Shown: positions 43,627 through 51,933 of the stretch, one piece after another
How positions within the stretch are numbered: position 1 is the first letter of the stretch
Layout of the letters: each line of letters starts with the position of its first letter
From: Albimonas pacifica
GTDB lineage: Bacteria; Pseudomonadota; Alphaproteobacteria; Rhodobacterales; Rhodobacteraceae
Length of the DNA: 64,000 nt
Direction of reading: 5' to 3'
Assembly (NCBI RefSeq): GCF_900113695.1
Contig: NZ_FOQH01000006.1
Span: forward strand, 124,001 to 188,000
Position numbers and translations under genes: made by a program
Notes under the pieces: model-generated
What the model was told of the DNA's origin: nothing
The model's database searches: none
Seen by the model: the letters and a program-made list of their open reading frames with translations, nothing else

Positions 43627-45310
43627 TCGAGCGGGCGAGCAGCAGCACCGGCGCCATGCCCACCGCGGCGATGGCCAGCGACGGCGCGGCCGCCTCGGTC
43701 AGCCGCTCGTCCGAGGCGAGCCGATAGGCCTGCACGGCGAGCGTGTCGAAATCGAAGGGCCGCAGCATCAGGGTCGCCGGCAGCTCCTTGGTCACGTCCA
43801 CGAAGACGATCAGCGCCCCCGTCAGCAGCGAGCCGCGCAGCAGCGGCGCATGCACCCGCGCCACCACGCCCCAGACGTTGCAGCCCAGCACGCGGGCGGA
43901 ACTGTCGAGGTTCGGCCCCAGCCCCTCGAACCCCGCGCTGACCGCGTTCAGCCCCGCGGCCATGAAGCGCGAGAGATAGGCGAGCAGGATCCCCCCTACC
44001 GTCCCGGTCAGGATCAGCCCGGTCGAGACCCCCAGCGCCTCGCGCGCCCAGGCGTCGACGGCGTTGTCGGTGAAGGCGAGCGGCCCCAGCAGCCCCACCG
44101 CGATCACCGAGCCGGGCGCCGCGTAGCCGACCGAGGCCGCGAGCTGCGCCGCCTTCGCCCCCGGCCCGGGCGCGAGGCGCACCGCGTAGCCGATCAGCAG
44201 CGCCGCCCCCATCACCAGCGCCGCGGCCGAGGCCGAGAGCATCAGCGTGTTCGCGGCGAACCCCCAGTAGCGCTCGACCCCCAGCCCGGACCAGGAGCTC
44301 CAGGCCATCCAGCCCAGCATCCCCAGCGGCACGGCGAAGCCGAAAGCGACCGGCACGGCGCAGGCGAGCGCCGCGGCGCGCCCCTGCCAGCCGCTCAGCG
44401 CCACCTCGGTCAGCCGCTCGTAGCGCCGGCCCGCCTGGTGGCGACGGGCGCGGCCGCGCTGGGCGCGCTCCAGCGCCACCAGGGCCACGGCGAGGCTCAG
44501 AAGGCACAGCGAGAGCTGGGCCGCCGCCACCCGGTCGCCCATCGAGAACCAGGCCCGGTAGACGCCGGTGGCGAAGGTCTGCACGCCGAAATGGGAGACC
44601 GCGCCGAAGTCGGCGATGGTCTCCATCATCGCGAGCGCCAGGCCCCCGACGATGGCCGGCCGCGCCATCGGCAGCGTCACCCGGAACAGCACCCCCCAGG
44701 GTCCGAGCCCGAGCGTCCGCGCCACCTGCGCCGCCGTCACCGACTGGTGGATCAACGCCGCCCGGGTCAGGAGATAGACGTAAGGATAGAGCACCAGCGA
44801 CAGCATCAGCGCCGCGCCGCCCAGGGACCGGATCTCGGGAAACCAGTAGTCCCGGGGTCCCCAGCCCATCAGCGCGCGCAGGCCGCTCTGCACCGGCCCG
44901 GGATGGTCCAGCGCCCAGGTGTAGGCGTAGGCGAGCACATAGGCGGGGAAGGCCAGCGGCGCGATCAGCGCCACCTCGAAGAAGCGCCGCCCCGGGAAGC
45001 GGCAGGCGGTGACCAGCACCGCCGAGCCCACGCCCATCAGCAGCGACCCGGCCGCGACCAGCAGCGCCAGCTCCACCGTGGTCCAGGCGTAGCGCGGCAG
45101 CACGGTGGCCATCAGCAGCGACCACAGCGACCAGTCCCCGGTCACGGCCGAGACCGCGACCGAGATCGCCGGCAGCGCGCAGAGCGCCGCCAGCGCCCAG
45201 GCCGGCCAGGTCAGCCCCCGGCTCGACGCCGCCCGCGGCCCGCGCCCCCGCCCGAAGCGCAGCCGCCGCAAGAGCGGAACCGAGGCGGCCTCGAGGCTGG
45301 ACTGGCTCAT
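43601..45310 (-). CDS. Iron ABC transporter permease (FbpB/FutB type)
   Basis: Fused two-repeat inner-membrane permease, 569 residues, about 12 TMs. Two transport domains, each with an EAA-like loop (AQVARTLGLGPWGVLFRVTLP in the first half; ARVLGCNVWGVVARVHAPLL in the second). DFGAVSHFGVQTFATGVYRAWFSMGD is typical of ferric permeases. It likely serves the FbpA-like protein at 40892. No matching ATPase gene is in the window. Confidence 0.93.
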   Translation of the reverse strand: MSQSSLEAASVPLLRRLRFGRGRGPRAASSRGLTWPAWALAALCALPAISVAVSAVTGDWSLWSLLMATVLPRYAWTTVELALLVAAGSLLMGVGSAVLVTACRFPGRRFFEVALIAPLAFPAYVLAYAYTWALDHPGPVQSGLRALMGWGPRDYWFPEIRSLGGAALMLSLVLYPYVYLLTRAALIHQSVTAAQVARTLGLGPWGVLFRVTLPMARPAIVGGLALAMMETIADFGAVSHFGVQTFATGVYRAWFSMGDRVAAAQLSLCLLSLAVALVALERAQRGRARRHQAGRRYERLTEVALSGWQGRAAALACAVPVAFGFAVPLGMLGWMAWSSWSGLGVERYWGFAANTLMLSASAAALVMGAALLIGYAVRLAPGPGAKAAQLAASVGYAAPGSVIAVGLLGPLAFTDNAVDAWAREALGVSTGLILTGTVGGILLAYLSRFMAAGLNAVSAGFEGLGPNLDSSARVLGCNVWGVVARVHAPLLRGSLLTGALIVFVDVTKELPATLMLRPFDFDTLAVQAYRLASDERLTEAAAPSLAIAAVGMAPVLLLARSIRKSRPGS

Positions 45311-45383
45311 GCGGTCTCCGCGGATCGCCGAAAGGAGCCTTCTCCCTATCCCCCCGCGCCGCGCGCCTCAACTCCCGCGCCGC

Positions 45384-45449
45384 CGCCCGCCCCGGTCAAG
45401 GATCGCGAAGCGACCGCCGAAGGCGGCCTGTCCTTGACCGGGGCGGGCG
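45384..45449. repeat. 19-bp perfect inverted repeat with nested hairpin
   Basis: CGCCCGCCCCGGTCAAGGA (45384-45402) pairs with 45431-45449. The 28-base loop contains CCGCC GAA GGCGG. It lies upstream of both flanking genes, so it is not a simple terminator. Confidence 0.8.
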
Positions 45450-45574
45450 AGTCGCTCAGGCATCTTCAGCGACGGACGGATCCGGAGAACAGGCGCGGGC
45501 CCTTGTTCTCTGGTGAGTTCAGAAGCGCCCTGCGCGTCTCCCGGCGCCCCGCTGCCCCAGGACGCGCCGCAGCC

Positions 45575-45595
45575 ATGCCCGCCCGCAGGGCGCCT
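45575..45595. repeat. Dispersed intergenic repeat, copy 5
   Basis: Same core as 24676 with one substitution (second base T). Confidence 0.7.
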
Positions 45596-45711
45596 GCGGG
45601 CCGCTTCCCTCCGGTCTCGGAAAGGCTGGACGCCCGCGCGTCGCTGCGGCACTCTCCCTGCGATTCAAACAAGCGCTTCATACAGGCGCTGGGACGCAGG
45701 GAGGGCCGAAG

Positions 45712-46500
45712 ATGCCCCGCAAGCTCGTGGACCTGTCGGTGGCGCTGGAGGCGGGCATCGCCTCGGATCCGCCGGGCAGCCTGCCGGAGATCGAATACCA
45801 TCCCCATGCGCAGACCGCCCCGCAGCTCGCCGCCCATTTCCCCGGCCTGACGCGCGAGGATCTGCCCGGCGGCGACGGCTGGGCGGTGGAGCGGCTGGCG
45901 ATCTCGACCCACAACGGCACGCATCTCGACGCGCCCTACCACCATCACTCGACCATGAACCGCAGGCTGAACGGCGGCGAGCCGGCGTGGACCATCGACC
46001 AGGTGCCGCTGGAGTGGTGCTGGAACCCGGGCGTGAAGCTCGACTTCCGCCACATGGCGGACGGCTACGTCGCAACGCCGGGCGACGTCGAGGCGGAGCT
46101 CAAGCGCATCGGGCACGAGCTGCGCCCGCTCGACATCGTGGTGGTCAACACCGCCGCCGGCGGGCGCTACGGGCAGGACGACTACGTGCTGCGCGGCTGC
46201 GGAATGGGGCGCGAGGCGACGCTGTGGCTGCTCGAGCGCGGCGTGCGCGTCACCGGCACCGACGGCTGGTCCTGGGACGCGCCCTTCGCGCTGACCAAGC
46301 GCAAGTGGGAGGAGACGCGCGACCCCTCGATCATCTGGGAGGGTCACCGCGCCTCGATCGACATCGGCTATTGCCACATGGAGAAGCTGGCGAACCTCGA
46401 CCAGCTGCCTGATCACGGGTTCGAGGTGATCTGCTTCCCCTACAAGATCAAGGCGGCCTCGGCGGGGTTCATCCGCGCGGTGGCGGTGCTGGAGAGCTGA
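45712..46500 (+). CDS. Cyclase family protein (kynurenine formamidase-like fold)
   Basis: Metal-dependent hydrolase/cyclase, 262 residues. The family motif HxGTHxDxPxH is complete: H67, H71, D73 and H77 in STHNGTHLDAPYHHH. DIVVVNTAAGGRYGQDDYV and VTGTDGWSWDAPF are conserved in the larger-cyclase subgroup. First of three co-directional genes with a FAH-family hydrolase and a thioesterase, which suggests breakdown of a ring-derived or acyl compound. Substrate unknown. Confidence 0.9.
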   Translation: MPRKLVDLSVALEAGIASDPPGSLPEIEYHPHAQTAPQLAAHFPGLTREDLPGGDGWAVERLAISTHNGTHLDAPYHHHSTMNRRLNGGEPAWTIDQVPLEWCWNPGVKLDFRHMADGYVATPGDVEAELKRIGHELRPLDIVVVNTAAGGRYGQDDYVLRGCGMGREATLWLLERGVRVTGTDGWSWDAPFALTKRKWEETRDPSIIWEGHRASIDIGYCHMEKLANLDQLPDHGFEVICFPYKIKAASAGFIRAVAVLES

Positions 46501-46544
46501 GCGGACCGCCGGGACAACCGGCGGCGAGGCGACGGGAGAATGAC

Positions 46545-47504
46545 ATGCGACTGATCACGTTCCGCTTTTCGAGCGCGGACGACGCGCGCGACCGGGTGGG
46601 GGTCTGGATGGAGGACGACACGGTCGCCGACCTCTCGGCCACCGGCGAGGACGGCTTCGTCTCGATGCAGGCGCTGATCGAGGGCGGGCCGGCGGCGCTG
46701 GAGAAGGCGCGCAGGATGGCGGTCTCGGCCCAGCGGCGCCCGATGGAGGCGGTGAGCCTGCGCGCCCCGTCGCCGGTTCCCGCGCAGATGCGCGACTTCA
46801 TGCTGTTCGAGAAGCACGTGCGCCAGTGCGCCCGCACGGCGCAGGTGGTCGCCGCCCGAAAGCGCGGCGCCAGCCAGGCGGAGATCGACGCGATCGAGCT
46901 GCCGATGGCGCCGGAGCAGTGGTACAAGCAACCGATCTACTACAAGGGCAACCGCTTCGCCGTCTCGGGCCCGGGCGAGGACGTGCCGCGCCCGCCCTAC
47001 AGCCGCAAGATGGACTACGAGTGCGAACTGGGCTGCTTCCTGTGGAAGGGCGGCGTGAACATCAAGGCCGAGCGGGCGCGCGAGCACATCTTCGGCTTCA
47101 CCGTGTTCAACGATTTCTCCGCGCGCGACGCGCAGGGGCTGGAGATGCAGGGCCGGCTGGGGCCTGCGAAGGGCAAGGACTTCGACAAGGCCAACGCCAT
47201 GGGCCCCTGCATCGTGCCGCTGGAGGATCTGGGCGACTACAAGGGCCTCGACATGATCGTGCGGATCAACGGGGTCGAGATGTCGCGCGGCAACTCCGGC
47301 GACATGTACTGGAGCTTCGAGCAGGTGATCGAGTGGGTCTCCCACGGCGAGACCCTGCACCCGGGCGAGTTCTTCGGATCCGGCACCGTGGGCGACGGCT
47401 GCGGACTGGAATTCGACCGCTATCTCTCGGACGGCGACGTGGTGGAGCTGGAGATCGAGAAGATCGGCGTCCTGCGCAACCGCCTGGTCCCTCCCCTGAC
47501 CTGA
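46545..47504 (+). CDS. Fumarylacetoacetate hydrolase family protein
   Basis: 319 residues, GGGAGA 7 bases upstream. Metal-binding acidic residues lie in KMDYECELGCFLWKGG; GFTVFNDFSARDAQGLEMQGRLGPAKGKDFDKANAMGPCIVP is the family core, and FFGSGTVGDGCGLEF the end block. Members cleave C-C bonds or decarboxylate 2-oxo acids. 44 bases after the cyclase gene; probably one operon. Confidence 0.93.
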   Translation: MRLITFRFSSADDARDRVGVWMEDDTVADLSATGEDGFVSMQALIEGGPAALEKARRMAVSAQRRPMEAVSLRAPSPVPAQMRDFMLFEKHVRQCARTAQVVAARKRGASQAEIDAIELPMAPEQWYKQPIYYKGNRFAVSGPGEDVPRPPYSRKMDYECELGCFLWKGGVNIKAERAREHIFGFTVFNDFSARDAQGLEMQGRLGPAKGKDFDKANAMGPCIVPLEDLGDYKGLDMIVRINGVEMSRGNSGDMYWSFEQVIEWVSHGETLHPGEFFGSGTVGDGCGLEFDRYLSDGDVVELEIEKIGVLRNRLVPPLT

Positions 47505-47931
47505 GCCGGGCGCGCCCCCGCGAGGCGCGGGCGCCGCGTCGGGCCGCGCGCCCTTGGCGGGCGGCCCCCTCGCGGCGCGAGGCCGAGGTCTCGCCGTTCG
47601 CCCCGGGACGAGCCTCGCGCCTCGGTCGGGAGCGCGGACCTTCGGCGGGCGGGGGAGCGCCGCGTCGGGCCTTGCGCCCGGGGCGGACGGTCCGCCCGCG
47701 GCGCGGGGCGGAGGTCGCGCCCCTTGGGCCCTGCGGCGGGGCCGTGGCTGGCGCGGGGGCGGAGGCTTCGGGGGCGCGCGGCGGCGCGCGGTCGGTCCGC
47801 GGCCGCGGGGCGGCGCGGGGCGCGCGCACGGCGCGCGTCGTCGCCTCGGCGTCGCGGGCGGGCTCGACCTTCCTCGCGGGGCGTTGCATTGTCCGACACT
47901 AGAAACGACCCATCCCTGACGGAGGAGCCCC
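47505..47931. other. 427-base GC-extreme intergenic region
   Basis: Low-complexity G/C sequence with no gene-like frame. The last 50 bases are less extreme and end in ACGGAGGAG, the ribosome-binding site of the thioesterase gene. Confidence 0.5.
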
Positions 47932-48453
47932 ATGTCCGAACTCCTGATCGACGCGCCCATCCCCACCTTCGAGGCCGCGCCCCTGGCCACCCCCGAGATG
48001 CGGGTGCCGCCGGCGTGGATCGACTACAACGGCCACATGAACGTGGCCTACTACTCGATGGCCTTCGACAAGAGCTCGGACGTGATCTTCGACGAGGTGC
48101 TGGGCGTCGGCGGGGCCTATGCCGAACAGCTCAAGATGGGCCCGATGATCCTGCAGCAGCAGATCCATTTCGTCGGCGAGCTGCTGGAGGGCGAGCGCTT
48201 CCAGTGCCACTGGCAGCTGCTCGACTGGGACACGAAGCGCCTGCATTTCTTCGGCGAGATGATCAACCTCGAGGACGGCTCCACCGCCGCCTACACCGAG
48301 ACGATGGGCATGAACGTGGACCTTGTGAAGCGTCGCTCGGCCCCCTATCCGGACTGGGCCCAGGCGCGGATCGACGCGCTGGGCAAGGCCCACGCCGGGC
48401 TGCCGCGCCCGGAGCTTGCGGGCGCCGTCATCGGCATCCGCCGCAAGGGCTGA
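47932..48453 (+). CDS. Hotdog-fold acyl-CoA thioesterase
   Basis: 173 residues from ATG 47932. The active-site motif WIDYNGHMNVAYY (Asp/His type of 4-hydroxybenzoyl-CoA thioesterases) leads the fold, then QIHFVGELLEGERFQCHWQLLDWDTKRLHFFGEM. It also resembles betainyl-CoA thioesterases of carnitine breakdown; the acyl group cannot be told. It follows the FAH gene after a 427-base gap, so it may have its own promoter. Confidence 0.85.
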   Translation: MSELLIDAPIPTFEAAPLATPEMRVPPAWIDYNGHMNVAYYSMAFDKSSDVIFDEVLGVGGAYAEQLKMGPMILQQQIHFVGELLEGERFQCHWQLLDWDTKRLHFFGEMINLEDGSTAAYTETMGMNVDLVKRRSAPYPDWAQARIDALGKAHAGLPRPELAGAVIGIRRKG

Positions 48454-48781
48454 GGCCGGCCCGGGCGGTCCCGGGCGACGGCAGCGCCCCGCCGCCGCCT
48501 CGCCTCCCCGGCGGAGAGGCGAGGCGGCCGGCGCCGGCGGACCGGCCGGCGATCCTCCGCGCGGAGGAAATGCGCTCCGGCCCCGACGGGGCCGGCGGCG
48601 ATCCGCCGCCCGGCGGCGACCGGAGGCGCTCCGCACCGGAGCCGGACCGGCCGCGGGCCGCGCCGGGCGAGGACGGGAGGCGGTCGCCCCGGCGAGGACG
48701 GAACGATCCGCCCCCGAGGCGGGCCGGCGCGGGATGCGGCGCCCCGCCGGCAGGGGACGTGCAGGGAGCGACGACGGCGCC
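48454..48781. other. 328-base GC-extreme intergenic region
   Basis: Open in one plus frame into the ClC gene, but the composition is Arg/Gly/Pro noise and no start with a good site is seen. No other feature recognised. Confidence 0.5.
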
Positions 48782-50506
48782 ATGGCGGGCAGGGACGAAG
48801 CGGGCGAGGACCCCTCTCAGGACCCCGGGGAACGGGGCGGGGGCTGGCGCGAACGGCTGGCCGCGCAGGCCTGCGGGCAGGGTCGGGCGCTGCGGGCCTG
48901 GGCGGTCGAGCATGGCCCCACCGGCCTGTTCTTCTGGCTGCTGGCGCTGGCCGTGGGGGTGGCGGCGGGCTATGCGGCCATCGGCTTCCGCCTCGCCATC
49001 GCCGCCATCCAGAACGCCATCTACGGCGCCGACGACCACCGCCTGCACAGCACGCTGACCGGGCTCGATCCGCTGGTGATCGTGGCGACGCCGGTGATCG
49101 GCGGGCTGGTGGTGGGGGTGATCCTGCACCTGTTCACCGCCGACGGGCGCGCGGGCTCGGTCGCCTCGGTGATCGAGGCGGCGGCGCTGAAGAACGGGCG
49201 GCTGCCGATGAAGACGGGGCTCGCCTCGGCGGCGGCCTCGCTGGTGACGCTGTCCACCGGCGGCTCGACGGGGCGCGAGGGGCCGGTGGTGCACCTCGCC
49301 GCCACCCTGTCGTCCTGGGTCTCGGACCGCATCGGCGCCTCGCCGATCACGGCGCGCGACCTGATGGGCTGCGCGGTGGCGGCGGCGGTGTCGGCGAGCT
49401 TCAACGCCCCCATCGCCGGCGCGCTCTTCGCCATGGAGGTGGTGCTGCGCCACTTCGCGCTGCACGCCTTCGCGCCGATCGTCATCGCCTCGATCGCCGG
49501 CGCCGTGGTCAGCCGGGTGCACCTGGGCGACATCACCGAGTTCGACCTGCCCGACCACTCGCTCGCCTTCTATCAGGAGCTGCCGGCCTTCCTGATCCTG
49601 GGCCTGGTCTGCGGGCTGGCGGCGGTGGCGGCGATGAAGGCGATCCTGGTAACCGAGGCCTGGGGCGACCGCTTCGAGCGCTGGAGCCGATGCCCCCGCT
49701 GGCTGCGTCCCGGCGTGGCGGGCCTGCTGCTGGGCCTGATCGCGCTGCAGTTCCCCCATGTGATCGGCGTGGGCTACGAGACGACCTCGCGCGCGCTGAC
49801 CGGCGACCTGGGCCTGCACGAGGCGGTGATCTTCGCCCTGATCAAGGCCGCGGCGCTCGCGATCACGCTGGCCGGGCGGATGGGGGGCGGGGTGTTCTCG
49901 CCCTCGCTGATGCTCGGCGCGCTGACCGGGCTCGCCTTCGGCTATATCGCGGTGGGGGTGTTCCCCAGCGTCTCGGGCTCCGAGATCCTCTATGCGCTGG
50001 CGGGGATGGGGGCGGTGGCGGCCTCGTTCCTGGGCGCGCCGCTCTCGACCGGGCTGATCATCTTCGAGCTGACGGGCGACTGGCAGACCGGGGTGGCGGT
50101 GATGGCCTCGGTCTCGATGGCGACCGTGGTCAGCGCGCGGATGGTGGACAAGAGCTTCTTCCTCTCCCTGCTCGAGAGCCGCAACGTGCATCTCGCCGGC
50201 GGGCTCGAGTCCTGGCTGCCGGGGACCATCGCGGTGACCCATGTGATGCGCCTGCGGGGCGCCGACGACGGGGCGCCCGACGGCATGTGCTGGAGCCTGG
50301 TGGAGCAGGGGGTGACGCTGGCCCCCACCGACACGCTCGAACAGGCCCTGCCGCAGTTCGAGCGGCGCGGCGCCGGCCCCTTCATCCCGGTGGTCGAGCA
50401 GACGCCCGAGGGCAAGCCCGAGCTGCTGGGCGCGGTCTTCCACCTCGACGCGCTGAAGGCCTACAACCGCGCCCTGGTCGAAGCGCACCGCGAGGAGCAT
50501 TCCTGA
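48782..50506 (+). CDS. ClC-family chloride channel/transporter
   Basis: Inner-membrane anion channel or Cl-/H+ antiporter, 574 residues from ATG 48782. The first selectivity motif is degenerate (GRAGSVASV where GSGIP is usual). GREGP at 164-168 carries the gating Glu (E166), and GGGVFSPSL supplies the third motif. About 10-12 hydrophobic helices end near residue 445; the remaining 130 residues form a C-terminal regulatory part with a partial CBS-like segment (MCWSLVEQGVTLAPTDTLEQALPQF). The altered first motif leaves ion selectivity open. Confidence 0.93.
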   Translation: MAGRDEAGEDPSQDPGERGGGWRERLAAQACGQGRALRAWAVEHGPTGLFFWLLALAVGVAAGYAAIGFRLAIAAIQNAIYGADDHRLHSTLTGLDPLVIVATPVIGGLVVGVILHLFTADGRAGSVASVIEAAALKNGRLPMKTGLASAAASLVTLSTGGSTGREGPVVHLAATLSSWVSDRIGASPITARDLMGCAVAAAVSASFNAPIAGALFAMEVVLRHFALHAFAPIVIASIAGAVVSRVHLGDITEFDLPDHSLAFYQELPAFLILGLVCGLAAVAAMKAILVTEAWGDRFERWSRCPRWLRPGVAGLLLGLIALQFPHVIGVGYETTSRALTGDLGLHEAVIFALIKAAALAITLAGRMGGGVFSPSLMLGALTGLAFGYIAVGVFPSVSGSEILYALAGMGAVAASFLGAPLSTGLIIFELTGDWQTGVAVMASVSMATVVSARMVDKSFFLSLLESRNVHLAGGLESWLPGTIAVTHVMRLRGADDGAPDGMCWSLVEQGVTLAPTDTLEQALPQFERRGAGPFIPVVEQTPEGKPELLGAVFHLDALKAYNRALVEAHREEHS

Positions 50507-50686
50507 GCGCCCGGGGCCGCGCGCGCTCGCGTGCGGCTCTCGCCCTTGTGATGGCGAAAACGCCACAATGCGCCCCGCAAATTTCCCGCCGCTGGCGCCA
50601 AGACGCCGCAACCGGCCCCCACCTTCTTCCTCAGGCCGACGCGGCGGGATGCGCCGCGCAGGCAAGATGAGAGAGGAGTAATACCG

Positions 50687-50860
50687 ATGCTGGGTTGGGC
50701 CCTGACTTTTCTGATCGTGGCGATCATCGCCGGCGTTCTGGGCTTCGGCGGGCTCGCGGCCGCTTCCGCGGGGATCGCCAAGATCCTGTTCTTCGTGTTC
50801 ATCGCGCTGTTCCTGATCGCGATGATCGCCCGCGCCGTCCGCGGCCGTCCGCCGGTGTGA
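50687..50860 (+). CDS. DUF1328 (UPF0391/YtjA) small membrane protein
   Basis: 57 residues with two hydrophobic helices: [20 protein letters not shown] and a second around [27 protein letters not shown]-like purines (GAGAGGAGTA) lie 6 bases upstream. Members are small inner-membrane proteins, often stress-induced, of unknown function. Followed by a very long hairpin. Confidence 0.92.
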   Translation: MLGWALTFLIVAIIAGVLGFGGLAAASAGIAKILFFVFIALFLIAMIARAVRGRPPV

Positions 50861-50915
50861 CGCGAGCGCGAACCTGCATCCCGCCCCGCGCTTCAGGCGC
50901 AGGGGCGGGACGCGG

Positions 50916-50979
50916 CCGGGCCCCGCGGGCGCCCGCCCGACCTCCGTGCGAGGTTCGGGCGGACGCCCGCGGGGCCCGG
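50916..50979. terminator. Long hairpin between convergent DUF1328 and DUF192 genes
   Basis: Arms 50916-50944 and 50950-50979 pair over about 29 bp with one mismatch and one bulge, loop CGTGC. No T-tract. It may terminate transcription from both sides or be a fold-back repeat. Confidence 0.65.
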
Positions 50980-51041
50980 TGCGTTTGGCGACAAGGCCCT
51001 GAATCCCTTCGGCGACGGCCTTGCGGATCAGGCCCGCTCGG

Positions 51042-51524
51042 TCAGCCGCAGGGCCAGGCGGCGGCCTCGCCGAACGAGGGGTGGCGCACCACCGCGCCCT
51101 TGCCGATGCCATAGCGCTCGGCCAGCCCGCCGTTGACCTCCAGCACCGCCATCGCCACGCCCTCGGAGGGGCGCGGGTCCTCGGTGAAGGGCTCGGCGTT
51201 GGCGATGACGTTCAGCACGGTGCCGGTCTCGTCGATGAAGATCATGTCCAGCGGCAGGGGCGTGTCCTTCATCCAGAACGCCACCGCCCGGGGCGGATCG
51301 AACAGGAACAGCATGCCGTGGCCGAGCGGCATCTCCTCGCGATGCATCAGGCCGCGGGCGCGCTCGACCATGTCGTCGGCGATCTCGACGGTGAAGCGGG
51401 CCGAGGCGTCGCCGGCCTTCAGGTCGACGACATCCTCGCGGCAGGCGGCGAGGGCGGGCGCGTGCAGGCTCGCCGCGACGGCCAGCCCGAGAATCGATGC
51501 GGTCCAGATGCTCATGGCCCGCAT
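51042..51524 (-). CDS. DUF192 family exported protein
   Basis: 160 residues from ATG 51524 (GGGGGC upstream); ATG 51515 is an in-frame alternative. A signal peptide ends at LHAPALA-A. The DUF192 core is clear: ARFTVEIADDMVERARGLMHREEMPLGHGMLFLFDPPRAVAFWMKDTPLPLDMIFID then AVLEVNGGLAERYGI. Function unknown. In Rhodobacterales it is commonly next to a cold-shock gene, as here. Confidence 0.92.
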   Translation of the reverse strand: MRAMSIWTASILGLAVAASLHAPALAACREDVVDLKAGDASARFTVEIADDMVERARGLMHREEMPLGHGMLFLFDPPRAVAFWMKDTPLPLDMIFIDETGTVLNVIANAEPFTEDPRPSEGVAMAVLEVNGGLAERYGIGKGAVVRHPSFGEAAAWPCG

Positions 51525-51820
51525 CTTCGCCCCCGGCCGGCGCAATGCAAGCTCCGCGCCCGCACGGTTTCGGCGCCGCGCGAGAGGCCCCCGACGCGCG
51601 CGAGGCGCGTCGCCGGCGCGCGCCGAGCCCGGGCGCCGCGGGGAAAGCGGATCGGGGCGGAGAGGGCGGGCCCGCAGACGGTCTGCACAGGGCACGTCGC
51701 CCCGGACAGGGCAGGGCGTCCCGCACCGGGCAGGGCGTCCCGGACAGGGCAGGGCGTCCCGCACAGGGCGGGGCGACCCTTCGGGGCGCCGCCGAGCCGC
51801 GCGCCGGACGGCACGCAGCA
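51525..51820. other. Intergenic region between the DUF192 and cold-shock genes
   Basis: Non-coding and GC-rich; contains the 19-bp tandem repeat array at 51683. It should include the DUF192 promoter, not identifiable by eye. Confidence 0.5.
51683..51777. repeat. 19-bp tandem repeat, four copies plus one degenerate
   Basis: Units such as CCGGACAGGGCAGGGCGTC start at 51702, 51721, 51740 and 51759; 51683-51701 is a degenerate fifth. Copies alternate GGACA and GCAC variants. The 19-bp period is not compatible with a protein repeat. Confidence 0.85.
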
Positions 51821-51857
51821 CGACGCCCCCGGCCGCGGGCGGCGGCCGGGGGCGTCG
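51821..51857 (-). terminator. 16-bp perfect hairpin after the cold-shock gene
   Basis: CGACGCCCCCGGCCGC (51821-51836) pairs fully with 51842-51857, loop GGGCG, 77 bases beyond the stop at 51934. No T-tract. Confidence 0.65.
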
Positions 51858-51933
51858 AGGCGTTCGCAACGTCTTCAGCGTGCGCCGACCTCGCGGGGTC
51901 GGTCGCTGGGCCGTCGGGGGCGCCGCGCAGGTC

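Larger units (their letters stand above)
45311..45711. other. Divergent intergenic region with repeats
   Basis: 401 bases between the iron permease and cyclase genes. It contains the long inverted repeat at 45384 and a dispersed repeat copy at 45575. The end (CAAACAAGCGCTTCATACA, near 45666-45684) is locally AT-richer and may hold the cyclase promoter. Confidence 0.5.
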
